A stretch of 64,000 nt of DNA from Chloroflexota bacterium (GCA_030447525.1 JAUJOR010000012.1:1-64000); one strand, 5' to 3'; counted from the first letter of the stretch, positions 25,092 through 33,411 are shown. A program made the numbers and translations. Notes: generated by a model not told the origin, from the sequence alone.

Positions 25092-26078
25092 TTAGGCCTC
25101 ATAGCCCTGGGGATTGCGCTGATGCCAGCGCCAGGCGGAAGCCACGATGTCCTCAATGCCCGGATGGCGGGGGACCCAGCCAAGCTCCCCTTGCATCCGC
25201 TGGGAACTGGCCACGAGCACGGCCGGATCGCCGGGGCGGCGCGGTTCCTCCACCACCGGTATGGGATGGCCGGTCACCCGCCGGGCCGCCTCGATCACCT
25301 CGCGGTTAGAGTAACCTGTCCCCGAGCCGAGATTGTACGCCCCACTCTTTACCGCACCGCGCCCCAGGGCGTCCAACGCCAGGATGTGCCCCTCGGCCAG
25401 GTCGGCGACGTGGATGTAGTCGCGGATACACGTCCCATCCGGCGTTGGATAGTCTGTGCCGAAGAGGGATACGTGGGCCCGCTTCCCCAGTGGTACCTGG
25501 AGGACGTTGGGGATCAAGTGCGACTCCGGGTCATGGTCTTCCCCCAGGCGCTCCGTTGCCCCGGCGGCGTTAAAGTAGCGCAAGGCCACCCACTTCAGCC
25601 CGTGCACCCGGTCAAACCAGGGCAGCATCCGCTCGAAGGCCAGCTTCGACTCCCCGTAGACGTTTGTCGGCGCCAGGGGAAAGTCTTCCGTGATGGGCAT
25701 CCGTTCAGGCTCGCCGTACACGGCCGCCGTTGAGGAGAAGACCAGCCACTTGATGCCGGTGGCGAGCATCGCTTCCACGAGGTTGACGCTGTTGATCACG
25801 TTGTTGCGGAAGTACTTGCCTGCCTGCTGCATGGACTCCCCGACCAGGCTAGAGGCGGCCATGTGGATGACTGCCTGTACCCCTTCGCCGGCCAGCACCC
25901 GCCGCACTGACTCGCGATCGTCGAGGGGCACGTCGAACAGTCGCGCCAGCGCCGTTACGGCAGCCCGGTGTCCCTTGGTCAGATCGTCCAGCACAGAGAC
26001 CTGGTGGCCCTGCCGAAGTAGGGCCTCCACGATCACGCTGCCGATGTAACCCGCCCCGCCGGTGACCAGGATGTTCAT
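25092..26078 (-). CDS. galE: UDP-glucose 4-epimerase
   Basis: This 328-residue short-chain dehydrogenase/reductase interconverts UDP-glucose and UDP-galactose. The NAD-binding TGGAGYIGS is at residues 6-14, the catalytic YxxxK is in YGESKLAFE and the catalytic Ser/Thr is in VFSSTAAVYGEPE. The C-terminal YNLGSGTGYSNREVI and RPGDPA blocks are GalE-type. It supplies UDP-galactose for surface polysaccharide. I chose ATG 26078 because GAGGGGCTGAGC precedes it and MNILVTGG is the conserved N-terminus. A decayed copy of its first dozen codons lies upstream at 26120-26155. Confidence 0.93.
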   Translation of the reverse strand: MNILVTGGAGYIGSVIVEALLRQGHQVSVLDDLTKGHRAAVTALARLFDVPLDDRESVRRVLAGEGVQAVIHMAASSLVGESMQQAGKYFRNNVINSVNLVEAMLATGIKWLVFSSTAAVYGEPERMPITEDFPLAPTNVYGESKLAFERMLPWFDRVHGLKWVALRYFNAAGATERLGEDHDPESHLIPNVLQVPLGKRAHVSLFGTDYPTPDGTCIRDYIHVADLAEGHILALDALGRGAVKSGAYNLGSGTGYSNREVIEAARRVTGHPIPVVEEPRRPGDPAVLVASSQRMQGELGWVPRHPGIEDIVASAWRWHQRNPQGYEA

Positions 26079-26119
26079 GCTCAGCCCCTCCCGGCAACGG
26101 GACACCCTGCGGGTGGCCC

Positions 26120-26155
26120 GTTGTGCCCCGCCCCGCCGGCGACTTCGATGTTCAT
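26120..26155 (-). pseudogene. Duplicated remnant of the galE 5' end
   Basis: Read on the minus strand, the sequence gives MNIEVAGGAGHN, matching MNILVTGGAGYI at the start of galE about 77 bases away, with about 29 of 36 bases identical. The G/A-rich ribosome-binding region upstream is also partly similar. The frame carries no enzyme beyond this point. It looks like a short local duplication that has drifted. Chance similarity in GC-rich sequence cannot be fully excluded. Confidence 0.45.
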
Positions 26156-26498
26156 GCAGACCTGCTCCAGTGATCAGTCACATGACCTCAGTCACAAGAC
26201 GCAGGGCGCGCAATCTGGCGCCGCAGACGTCTTGTCGGTCGGTCAGTCAGCCGGAAGGGCGACTGCAGCTATCGTGCCACTGACCTGGGGCAGCCGGCCG
26301 GGTGCGACGGGTTATGATTCAGTCACCGGACCTGCGCCGTCCCATCTGGCGACGAGAAGGGGCTCAATCTGGCGCCGCGTAGCTCTTGTCAGGTACGGGC
26401 TGGGGACGACTTGGAGCAGCGCCGAGGTAAGCTTCGCATATGAGCCACGGAGCACCCATGTACGTCCCACTGTGGCTTAGGTGTCGGGAGGAACAGAC
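26156..26498. other. Repeat-rich intergenic region upstream of the thiolase gene
   Basis: This non-coding stretch holds four copies of TCAGTCA(C/G): at 26174, 26188, 26243 and 26319. It also holds two copies of a longer unit, CAATCTGGCGCCGC followed by a TCTTGTC tail, at 26211-26236 and 26365-26390, 154 bases apart. TATGAT at 26313-26318 is a possible -10 box. The repeats could be operators for the downstream acyl-CoA genes. No gene is supported here. Confidence 0.5.
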
Positions 26499-27788
26499 AT
26501 GGGTGGTCGGACGACGCAGCTGCAGGACGTGGTGATCGCCAGCGCGGCGCGCACTCCCGTGGGGAAGTTTCTCGGCGCCCTGGCCGCCCTGAGCGTCAGT
26601 GATCTGGGTGCCGTGGCTGTGCGGGCGGCCCTCGAGCGCGCCGGGGTTGCCCCCGAGGACGTAGACGGCGTCATCATGGGATGCGTCCTCCCCGCCGGCG
26701 CCGGCATGGCCCCGGCGCGCCAGGCGGCGATCAAGGCCGGCCTCCCCACCACCGTCCCGGCCTTGACGGTGAACAAGGTGTGCGGCAGTGGCCTCGCCGC
26801 CGTCGCCCTGGCCGCACAGCAGATCCGACTGGGAGAGGCGGAGGTGGTCGTCGCCGGGGGCATGGAGAGTATGAGCAACGCCCCGCACCTGCTCCCAGGG
26901 AGCCGCATGGGGCAGAAGATGGGCGATGCCAGGCTGCTCGACCACATGATCCACGACGGCCTGTGGTGCGCCTGGGAGGGGCACCACATGGGGCTATCCG
27001 CTGAGGCCATCGCCGCCAAGCATGGCGTCACGCGCCAGGAGCAGGACGCCTGGAGCCTGCGCAGCCAAGAGCGCGCCGTGGCCGCCACCCGCAATGGGGA
27101 CTTCCGGGACGAGATCGTTCCTATAGAGCTTCCTGTAACCCGCGGGGCAGGGGCGCAAGCAGGAGCGGGCTCCGCGCTACCGACCCGCCGGACGATGGGA
27201 ACCGTCCCGGCCGGGGAGCGTTCCGGCCGGGACGGTTCCACCATGCTAGACGTGGACGAGGCCCCTCGCCCGGACACGTCTGCACCTGCCCTGGCGGGCC
27301 TGCGTCCGGTCTTCGCCAAGGACGGTAGCGTCACGGCCGGCAACTCCTCCCAGCTAGCCGACGGTGCCGCCGCCCTGGTAGTGATGAGCGCCCGGCGCGC
27401 TACAGCCCTGGGCGTGCGTCCCCTGGCCCGCTACGTCGCCAGCGCCAACGCCGCCCTCGATCCGCTGTGGATCTTCGAGGCCCCTGTGCCCACCATACAG
27501 CGTCTGCTCAAGCGCACGGATACCACCGTGGACGACTACGACCTCTTCGAGGTCAACGAAGCCTTCGCCGCCCAGATGGTGGCAGACAACAAGCTGCTGC
27601 GTTGGGAAGAAGAGCGCGTGAACGTGAACGGCGGGGCCATTGCCCTGGGTCATCCCCTGGGATGCAGCGGCGCCCGGCTGCTTACCACGCTCCTCTACGC
27701 CCTGCGCCGGCGCGGCGCCCGCCGCGGGATCGGGGCGGCTTGCCTCGGCGGGGGCGAGGCCTTTGCCATCGCCGTCGAGGCCCTATGA
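26499..27788 (+). CDS. Acetyl-CoA C-acetyltransferase (thiolase)
   Basis: This 429-residue thiolase carries the nucleophilic Cys95 in [14 protein letters not shown], the catalytic His385 in [15 protein letters not shown] and the second Cys near residue 415 in [11 protein letters not shown]. It condenses two acetyl-CoA to acetoacetyl-CoA or runs in reverse in beta-oxidation. Residues about 213-264 are an inserted Gly/Ala/Arg-rich stretch that replaces a short loop and contains a 17-bp perfect palindrome (27198-27239). I chose ATG 26499 because GGGAGG lies nine bases upstream. The next two genes encode the following steps of the same pathway, on the same strand. Confidence 0.9.
   Translation: MGGRTTQLQDVVIASAARTPVGKFLGALAALSVSDLGAVAVRAALERAGVAPEDVDGVIMGCVLPAGAGMAPARQAAIKAGLPTTVPALTVNKVCGSGLAAVALAAQQIRLGEAEVVVAGGMESMSNAPHLLPGSRMGQKMGDARLLDHMIHDGLWCAWEGHHMGLSAEAIAAKHGVTRQEQDAWSLRSQERAVAATRNGDFRDEIVPIELPVTRGAGAQAGAGSALPTRRTMGTVPAGERSGRDGSTMLDVDEAPRPDTSAPALAGLRPVFAKDGSVTAGNSSQLADGAAALVVMSARRATALGVRPLARYVASANAALDPLWIFEAPVPTIQRLLKRTDTTVDDYDLFEVNEAFAAQMVADNKLLRWEEERVNVNGGAIALGHPLGCSGARLLTTLLYALRRRGARRGIGAACLGGGEAFAIAVEAL
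27198..27239. repeat. 17-bp perfect palindrome inside the thiolase gene
   Basis: GGAACCGTCCCGGCCGG (27198-27214) and CCGGCCGGGACGGTTCC (27223-27239) are exact inverted repeats separated by eight bases. The element lies in frame within a non-conserved insertion of the thiolase and encodes the peptide [14 protein letters not shown]. Confidence 0.9.
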
Positions 27789-27887
27789 CCCCGATCCGAG
27801 CCCCACGCCAGCAGGCCCCTGGCGGCACCGGCGCCCTCGCTTGACGCCACGATCGCCGCTGCCGTTGACTGGAGGACGAGACGCGTC

Positions 27888-28796
27888 ATGATCATGACCG
27901 AGGATGCCGGCGTCCAGGTGGTGCGGCGCGCCACCGTAGTCGGCGCCGGCACGATGGGCCGGGGCATCGCCCAGGTGCTGGCGGGGGCCGGGATCGAGGT
28001 CACGCTGGTGGACGTCTCCGAAGCCCAGCTCCAGCAGGCCCAGGAAGACATTACCCAGTCGCTGCACCGCCTGGTGCGACGCGGGGCTGCCCCCGCCGGG
28101 CAGCCGGCGGAGGTGCTGGGGCGCATCCGCTGCACGCCCCACCTGGACGCCTCTATCGGCCCGGACCTGCTCGTCGAGGCGGTGGTGGAAGATCTCCCGG
28201 CCAAGCGGGCGGTGTTCCAGCAGGGGGCGAGCGTGCTCCCGGAGACGGCCATACTCGCCTCCAACACCTCCAGCATCTCTATCACCACCCTGGCCGGGGC
28301 CGTCCCCGGGCCGCAGCGGGTGGCCGGCATGCACTTCTTCAACCCTGTCCCGGTGATGTCCCTGGTGGAGATCGTCCGTGGTGAGCGTACGTCGCCGGGG
28401 ACGGTGCAGACGATCGTGGCCCTGGCGCAGCGTCTCGGCAAGTCCCCGGTGGTCGTCAACGACTACCCCGGCTTCGTCTCCAATCGCATCCTGCTGCCGA
28501 TGCTCAACGAGGCCATGTTCGTCTTGATGGAAGGCGTGGCCGGCAAGGAAGCCATCGACGAGGTGATGCGCCTGGGGATGAACCATCCCATGGGCCCGCT
28601 GCAGCTGGCCGACCTGATTGGCCTGGATGTCTGCCTGCACATCCTGGAGGTGCTGCACCGCGATCTGGGGGAAGACAAGTACCGCCCCTGCCCGCTCCTG
28701 CGACGCATGGTCGCCGCCGGGCTGCTGGGGCGCAAGAGCGGGGCCGGGTTCTACGCCTACGCCGGAGGCAGAGCGAGTGATGGAACAGCTCCTTGA
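27888..28796 (+). CDS. 3-hydroxyacyl-CoA (3-hydroxybutyryl-CoA) dehydrogenase
   Basis: This 302-residue enzyme oxidises 3-hydroxyacyl-CoA with NAD. The Rossmann signature is VVGAGTMGRGIAQVLAGAG, the catalytic His is in GMHFFNPVPVMSLVEIV, and the C-terminal domain contains VNDYPGFVSNRILLPMLNEA and DEVMRLGMNHPMGPLQLADLIGLD (split as DEVMRLGMNHPMGP and LADLIGLD). Its length fits the stand-alone short-chain type. GGAGGACGAG precedes the ATG; Met3 is an alternative. Its last 17 bases overlap the enoyl-CoA hydratase gene, showing translational coupling. Confidence 0.92.
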   Translation: MIMTEDAGVQVVRRATVVGAGTMGRGIAQVLAGAGIEVTLVDVSEAQLQQAQEDITQSLHRLVRRGAAPAGQPAEVLGRIRCTPHLDASIGPDLLVEAVVEDLPAKRAVFQQGASVLPETAILASNTSSISITTLAGAVPGPQRVAGMHFFNPVPVMSLVEIVRGERTSPGTVQTIVALAQRLGKSPVVVNDYPGFVSNRILLPMLNEAMFVLMEGVAGKEAIDEVMRLGMNHPMGPLQLADLIGLDVCLHILEVLHRDLGEDKYRPCPLLRRMVAAGLLGRKSGAGFYAYAGGRASDGTAP

Positions 28797-29571
28797 CGGC
28801 CCCCTGCTGATACGTCGGGAAGGTGCTGCCGCCGTTCTGACGCTCAACCGCCCGGAGGCACGCAACGCCCTGAACGAGGATGTCCTGCGCCTCCTCTTGC
28901 ACGCCGCCGGCGCCGCGGCCGAGGATGATTCGGTGCGGGCGCTGGTTATCACCGGGGCCGGTGACCGGGCCTTCTGCGCCGGGGCCGACATCCGGGGCAT
29001 GCGCACGATGACCGAAGCAGAGGCCCGGCGGTGGACGGAGCTGGGGCACGACGTCTTCCGCGCCGTGGAGACCCTCAATAAGCCGGTCATCGCCGCCATC
29101 AACGGCACGGCCGTGGGCGGTGGCTGCGAGCTGGCCCTGGCCTGCGACCTACGCGTCATGGCCGAAGGGGCCCAGCTCGGCCAGCCGGAGATCAAGCTGG
29201 GCCTGATCCCCGGCTGGGGGGGCACCCAGCGCCTGCCCCGCCTGGCCGGGATGGCCCTGGCCAAAGAGATGGTCCTCACCGGACGGCCTGTGGGGGCCCG
29301 CGAAGCCCTGCGGGCAGGCTTGATCAACCGCGTTACCCCGGCGGATCGCGTCCTGCCGGAGGCGCTCCAGCTGGCCGCTGAGTTTGACGCCCTCCCCCCG
29401 CTGGCGGTGGCCTATGCCAAGCAGGCGATGAACGTGGGGCATGACCTCGACCTACAGGGCGCCTTGGCGGTAGAGATCAACCTCTTTATGCACGCCTTTG
29501 CCAGCGAAGACCGGGCCGAGGGCCTGGCTGCCTTTCTGGAGAAGCGTCCGCCCCACTTCCGCGGGCGCTAG
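28780..29571 (+). CDS. Enoyl-CoA hydratase/isomerase family protein
   Basis: This 263-residue crotonase-fold enzyme hydrates 2-enoyl-CoA. The oxyanion-hole segments are FCAGADIRGM and NGTAVGGGCELALACDLR. Both catalytic Glu positions look occupied, in GGGCELALA and GQPEIKLGLIPGWGGTQRL (split as GQPEIKLGL and PGWGGTQRL). With the preceding dehydrogenase and thiolase it completes the C4 part of beta-oxidation or its reversal. The ATG at 28780 lies inside the end of the dehydrogenase gene, with GGAGGCAGAGCG as ribosome-binding site. A longer in-frame opening at 28618 lies inside the dehydrogenase and is not a start. Confidence 0.92.
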   Translation: MEQLLDGPLLIRREGAAAVLTLNRPEARNALNEDVLRLLLHAAGAAAEDDSVRALVITGAGDRAFCAGADIRGMRTMTEAEARRWTELGHDVFRAVETLNKPVIAAINGTAVGGGCELALACDLRVMAEGAQLGQPEIKLGLIPGWGGTQRLPRLAGMALAKEMVLTGRPVGAREALRAGLINRVTPADRVLPEALQLAAEFDALPPLAVAYAKQAMNVGHDLDLQGALAVEINLFMHAFASEDRAEGLAAFLEKRPPHFRGR

Positions 29572-29677
29572 TGCTGTCTCCAGGCCCGTGAGCAGCGTTT
29601 TCTCGTCCGGCGCGAATAGTCCCGGCGCGAACGTGGTTCAAATCGCTTGACGGGGCGCTACAACCCGCTGGGATGGG

Positions 29678-29683
29678 TATAGT
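29678..29683 (+). promoter_or_regulatory. -10 box with leaderless geometry (B12-domain gene)
   Basis: TATAGT at 29678-29683 ends exactly seven bases before the ATG at 29691, so transcription should start at or next to the start codon. TTGACG at 29647-29652 is too far upstream (25 bases) for a standard -35. Confidence 0.5.
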
Positions 29684-29690
29684 GGGCCCG

Positions 29691-30113
29691 ATGCAGTCCA
29701 CGCCGCCAATTCGGGTGCTGGTGGCCAAGCCCGGCCTCGACGGGCACGATCGCGGGGCCAAGATCGTCGCCCGCGCCTTGCGTGATGGGGGCATGGAGGT
29801 GATCTACACCGGCATCCGGCAGACCCCGGAGATGATCGCCGAGGCGGCCCTGCAGGAGGACGTGGAGGTGATCGGTCTCTCTATCCACTCCGGCGCCCAT
29901 CTGACACTCTTCCCGCGCATCATGGAGGCCCTGCGCACCCGTGGCGTGACGGACGCCGTCGTCGTCGCCGGAGGGATCATTCCGGAGGAGGACATCCCGG
30001 CGGTCAAGGCCATGGGGATCAGCGCCGTCTTTGGACCAGGGGCGTCGCTCGACGAGATCGTGCGCACCGTGCACCAGGCGGCCGCCGCGCGCCGCCAGGG
30101 AGTATCCGGCTAA
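29691..30113 (+). CDS. Cobalamin-binding domain protein (methylmalonyl-CoA mutase C-terminal type)
   Basis: This 140-residue protein is a lone B12-binding domain. The DxHxxG motif that binds the lower axial face is LDGHDRGAK (about residues 17-25). [19 protein letters not shown] and [20 protein letters not shown] (split as [12 protein letters not shown] and AVKAMG) are typical of the small domain of acyl-CoA mutases, so it probably pairs with a separately encoded mutase large subunit, as in split methylmalonyl-, ethylmalonyl- or isobutyryl-CoA mutases. No large subunit is in the window. Its position after the acyl-CoA genes fits CoA-ester metabolism. I chose the ATG from the promoter position. 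Confidence 0.88.
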   Translation: MQSTPPIRVLVAKPGLDGHDRGAKIVARALRDGGMEVIYTGIRQTPEMIAEAALQEDVEVIGLSIHSGAHLTLFPRIMEALRTRGVTDAVVVAGGIIPEEDIPAVKAMGISAVFGPGASLDEIVRTVHQAAAARRQGVSG

Positions 30114-30294
30114 GCGTGCCCAGGGTGCTCCTTTCAGCAAATGTGATCTGGAGAGTCCTCTGTGCCCGGCGGGACACCTGCAGGGCATGAACTCGGAATG
30201 CCTGACCGCCCGCCCGGTGGCACGCCGGGGCGTGTTCTCACCAGGGTAGGGACGAGTCCCCTGCAGGGGCGATGAGCCTCACCTCGGCGGTCTA

Positions 30295-30765
30295 CTAGAC
30301 CCGGTTGGCAATGCGCAGGTACTCCTGCTCATTGCCTTCGATCATTAGCTTGTGCATCAGTACAGTGTCGTAGTCCGGGACGCGCTCGACGCACTGGATG
30401 CACAGACGCATAATCGGCCGGCCGTGCTCGCACACGGTGACCGGCCCCTGGCGCTCGGGGATGAGGTAGACACGATTCGGAAAAGCCGGGCTACGCACCT
30501 CCAGGTATCCGCGCCGCTGGAGGTGCTGGAAGTCCGGCTCGCAGAGCATGTCCTGCAGCAGCTGCTCGGCGCGGCGCTCGGCCTCGGCGCGCACGCGGTA
30601 AGGGCGTGCCGCCGGGCGCAGCAGACCGGTGGGGCGACTCCGGCCCCGCCGGTCTAGCCACAACTCTGGGGCCCGGGTAGACCGCCACCACAGGAGCAAG
30701 AAAGCGAGGCCAATGACCAGGGCCCAGGCAGCGCCGGAAAGGAGGGGGGAGACCAGCTCAGGCAC
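30295..30765 (-). CDS. Conserved single-pass membrane protein of unknown function
   Basis: This 156-residue protein has one N-terminal transmembrane helix (GAAWALVIGLAFLLLWW, about residues 11-27) and an Arg-rich juxtamembrane stretch. The soluble C-terminal domain contains RRGYLEVRSPAFPNRVYLIP, then CEHGRPIMRLCIQC and a final DTVLMHKLMIEGNEQEYLRIAN. The three cysteines in the CEHG..LCIQC region could bind a metal, but their spacing matches no standard zinc finger. I know of similar uncharacterised proteins only by their general shape. The intergenic region downstream shows nothing but a CCCCTGCAGGGG palindrome near 30258. Confidence 0.55.
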   Translation of the reverse strand: MPELVSPLLSGAAWALVIGLAFLLLWWRSTRAPELWLDRRGRSRPTGLLRPAARPYRVRAEAERRAEQLLQDMLCEPDFQHLQRRGYLEVRSPAFPNRVYLIPERQGPVTVCEHGRPIMRLCIQCVERVPDYDTVLMHKLMIEGNEQEYLRIANRV

Positions 30766-30846
30766 CGCCTGCCTCCATGCCCTGTACTTCCCCCTGCGCT
30801 TCGGCCCGTACCGGCGGCCAAGGGGCCGCCAGAGGAGCCTCCAGGG

Positions 30847-31095
30847 CTACGCCCCGCCGGCGATCCGTGGCACCATCACGATCTGCTCGGCCGTTGGATC
30901 GAACTCGTCGATGCGTATAGCAGGCTGACCGGTGACGACTCGGAAGGCGGTCGCGCCTCGCGCCCGCTCGTCGAGAAAGATGTGTTCCGCCTCAGCCACG
31001 GCGGCAAGCTGCTCGGCATCTCCAGCCACCGCCCGCTCGACGTCATAAGACACCTTGGTGTCGCCGCGCCAGCTCAGCACGCGCAGATTCGCCAT
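30847..31095 (-). CDS. Small protein with ubiquitin-like (VPRIAGG) C-terminus
   Basis: This 82-residue soluble protein has a good ribosome-binding site, AGGAGG, before ATG 31095. It matches no family I can name. The predicted pattern is strand-strand-helix (AEQLAAVAEAEHIFLDERARG), followed by strands, ending AEQIVMVPRIAGGA. That end resembles MoaD/ThiS beta-grasp proteins, which finish in a VxPPVAGG-like tail whose terminal Gly-Gly is activated. Here one Ala follows the Gly-Gly, so it would need trimming to act that way. No E1-like adenylyltransferase or JAMM protease gene is nearby. A simple structural role is equally possible. Confidence 0.5.
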   Translation of the reverse strand: MANLRVLSWRGDTKVSYDVERAVAGDAEQLAAVAEAEHIFLDERARGATAFRVVTGQPAIRIDEFDPTAEQIVMVPRIAGGA

Positions 31096-31181
31096 CGGGG
31101 CGAGCCTCCTGTGATGCACTCTTCAGGAATTATACGCCGCACGGAAGGGCGCCGACGGCGCTAGAATTGGGTCTGCACCAA

Positions 31182-32012
31182 ATGGTGACGCAAACGGCGC
31201 GTCGCGTCCTCGCACCTGCCCTGGCCCTCACGCTGGCCTGCGTGCTCCTGTTCGTCGGCCGCGTGCAGTCCCAGCCGGCCGGCCCGGCGCCGACGCCGGT
31301 GGATACGGTGGAGGTGGTCAACAGCTGGCTGCACGACTCCGACGCCTTCACCCAGGGGCTCGTCTTCCATCAGGGGCGGTTGCTAGAGAGCACCGGGCTC
31401 TACGGGGAGTCGACCCTGCGCGAGGTCGACCTGGAGACTGGTCAGGTGCTCCGCTCCGTCGCCGTACCGGAGACCTATTTCGCTGAGGGACTGACCCTGT
31501 TCGGGGATCAGCTCGTCCAGTTGACCTGGAAGGAGGGGCGCGGGTTCGTCTACCGGCTGGAAGACCTTGCCCCCACGGCCGAGTTCGTCTACCCGGGCGA
31601 AGGGTGGGGCCTGACCCACGACGGGGGGCGCCTGATCATGAGCGACGGCACCAGCCGTCTGCACTTCCTTGACCCGTCCACCTTCGCCGTCGTGGGGACG
31701 CTGGAAGTTGCCGACAGCGCAGGTCCGGTGCAGCACCTCAACGAGCTGGAGTGGGTGCGCGGCGAGGTCTGGGCCAACGTCTGGTTGACCGACCGCATCG
31801 CCCGCATTGACCCCGCCTCGGGGCGGGTACTGGGCTACCTTGACTTGGCCGGTCTCCTGCCGGAGGCGGAGCGCCTGAGCGGTCAAGTCGACGTCCTCAA
31901 CGGCATTGCCTACGACCCGGCGAGCGATCGCATCTTCGTCACCGGCAAGCTGTGGCCCCGCCTGTTCGAGATCCGTCCGCTGGGGGCAGCCGGGAGAGCA
32001 AGGGGGCGATAG
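31182..32012 (+). CDS. Glutaminyl-peptide cyclotransferase (glutamine cyclotransferase family)
   Basis: This 276-residue exported protein has a signal peptide (RRVLAPALALTLACVLLFVG) and the beta-propeller fold of bacterial/plant glutaminyl cyclotransferases. These convert N-terminal Gln of secreted proteins to pyroglutamate. Conserved blocks are DAFTQGLVFHQGRLLESTGLYG, split here as DAFTQGLVF and ESTGLYG, then AEGLTLFGDQLVQLTWKEG, IMSDGTSRLHFLDP, LNELEWVRGEVWANVWLTD and VLNGIAYDPASDRIFVTGK. The family's key Glu in LNELE is kept. TAGAAT at 31162-31167 is a likely -10 box giving a leader of a few bases. Confidence 0.88.
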   Translation: MVTQTARRVLAPALALTLACVLLFVGRVQSQPAGPAPTPVDTVEVVNSWLHDSDAFTQGLVFHQGRLLESTGLYGESTLREVDLETGQVLRSVAVPETYFAEGLTLFGDQLVQLTWKEGRGFVYRLEDLAPTAEFVYPGEGWGLTHDGGRLIMSDGTSRLHFLDPSTFAVVGTLEVADSAGPVQHLNELEWVRGEVWANVWLTDRIARIDPASGRVLGYLDLAGLLPEAERLSGQVDVLNGIAYDPASDRIFVTGKLWPRLFEIRPLGAAGRARGR

Positions 32013-32130
32013 CGCCCCTGTGAGGACGCGCCAGGTAAGCCGCGGCCAGGATGAGAAAGACGACCTCAAGTGAGGGCACAGCTGCGCCCCCGGGCCTTCC
32101 GGCTCGGGACCCCGGGCTTGAGACCCCGGG

Positions 32131-33282
32131 CTAGACCGCCCGCAGGGGGATCGTGCGGCGCTGCTGATACCCGGCGATACTCACCTGGGCAGCCAGGGCC
32201 TCGGCGATGTCTCGGAAGGCCACCGCCTGCGGCGAGTCCGGGCGCAGGGCGACAATCGGCGTGCCGGCGTCGCTGGCCTCGCGGATGTCCCCCGCCAGCG
32301 GGATCTCCCCCAGGAAGGGCACCTGCAGCTCCTCCGCCTTGTGCCGCGCCCCGCCGTGGCTAAAGACCTCGTGGCGCTTGCCGCAGTCGTCGCAGACAAA
32401 GTAGCTCATGTTCTCCAAGATGCCCAGGATGCGCACCTTGAGGCTCTGAAAGGCCTTGAGCGCCTTGACGGCGATACCGAGTGAGACGTCCTGCGGCTGG
32501 GAGACGACGACGACACCGGAGAGGGGGATGCTCTGGGCCAGGGTGAGCGTGGCGTCGCCGGTGCCTGGGGGCATATCTACCAGGAGGTAGTCCAGCTGCC
32601 CCCACTCGGCGTCGCCGAGCAGCTGGCGCACCCCCGACCCCACCATGGGCCCACGCCAGATCACCGGCTGGCTGGGATCGTCCAGGAGGAAACCCAGGGA
32701 CATCACCTTGACCCCATGGGCCTCCGGGGGCACCATCTTTGGGCCCGCCGGGGTGTCCTTCACCGTCAGCTTGGTGTGAACACCCATCAAGCCCGGGATG
32801 CTGGGCCCGTAGATGTCGGCGTCCAGGAGGCCCACGCTGGCACCGGTGCGGCCCAGGGCCACGGCCAGGTTCGCCGCGACAGTGGACTTGCCCACCCCAC
32901 CCTTGCCACTGGCGATGGCGATGACGTTACGCACCCCCGGCAGGAGGGCGCCGGCCGGGGTGGTGGAGCGCACCTGGGAGGTCATGCTCACGTTGACACG
33001 CTCCACCCCCGGAAGACTGCCGACGTACTCCCGGGCCTGGCGCTCCATCTCCCCCTTGACCGGACAGGCCGGGGTGGTCAGCTCGATCTTGAAGCTGACC
33101 ACCCCCTGATCGATGGCCAGATCCTTGATGAACCCGAGGGAGACGATGTCTCGGCGGAGGTCCGGATCCTGGATCTTCCCCAGGGCGGCGAGGACGTCTT
33201 GCTCGCTCACCGCGGGGGATGTGACCGCCCGCGCCGAGTCCCCCCGGCCGTTCGTCTGCCCATTCCTGTTGATCCCGAACAT
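32131..33282 (-). CDS. Mrp/ApbC iron-sulfur cluster carrier with N-terminal DUF59 domain
   Basis: This 383-residue protein is a full-length Mrp. Residues about 25-100 are a MIP18/DUF59 domain (ALGKIQDPDLRRDIVSLGFI). The ATPase domain carries GKGGVGKSTVAANLAVALG and VDMPPGTGDATLTLAQ. The CxxC pair for a bridging Fe-S cluster is in YFVCDDCGKRHEVF. It assembles or transfers Fe-S clusters to apoproteins. I chose ATG 33282, where sequence conserved in the family begins; the frame opens at 33354. AGTATA at 33345-33350 reads TATACT on this strand, so the promoter faces away from the CIRCE unit. Confidence 0.9.
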   Translation of the reverse strand: MFGINRNGQTNGRGDSARAVTSPAVSEQDVLAALGKIQDPDLRRDIVSLGFIKDLAIDQGVVSFKIELTTPACPVKGEMERQAREYVGSLPGVERVNVSMTSQVRSTTPAGALLPGVRNVIAIASGKGGVGKSTVAANLAVALGRTGASVGLLDADIYGPSIPGLMGVHTKLTVKDTPAGPKMVPPEAHGVKVMSLGFLLDDPSQPVIWRGPMVGSGVRQLLGDAEWGQLDYLLVDMPPGTGDATLTLAQSIPLSGVVVVSQPQDVSLGIAVKALKAFQSLKVRILGILENMSYFVCDDCGKRHEVFSHGGARHKAEELQVPFLGEIPLAGDIREASDAGTPIVALRPDSPQAVAFRDIAEALAAQVSIAGYQQRRTIPLRAV

Positions 33283-33369
33283 CTGATGCCGTCCCCTGAC
33301 CGGGGGGCTGCAACCTGCTGCGCCCTGCGTCGCCCCCTGCGGAAAGTATAGCAACGGGAGCGTCCCCCG

Positions 33370-33396
33370 TTAGCACTCTGGTTGACGGAGTGCTAA
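33370..33396. promoter_or_regulatory. CIRCE operator (HrcA binding site)
   Basis: TTAGCACTC (33370-33378), nine bases, then GAGTGCTAA (33388-33396) is an exact match to the CIRCE consensus recognised by the HrcA heat-shock repressor. It overlaps the -35 box (33382-33387) of the promoter for the downstream unit, so repressor binding would block RNA polymerase. hrcA is not in the window. Confidence 0.97.
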
Positions 33397-33411
33397 CGGG
33401 CGCCCTATACT
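33382..33411 (+). promoter_or_regulatory. Sigma-A promoter of the heat-shock unit
   Basis: TTGACG (33382-33387) and TATACT (33406-33411) are separated by 18 bases. It is the best promoter in the window. Its -35 box lies in the CIRCE spacer. Transcription should start near 33418. Confidence 0.9.

Noticed and set aside
29647..29683. TTGACG as -35 of the B12-domain gene
   Set aside because: The spacer to TATAGT would be 25 bases, too long for a sigma-A promoter.
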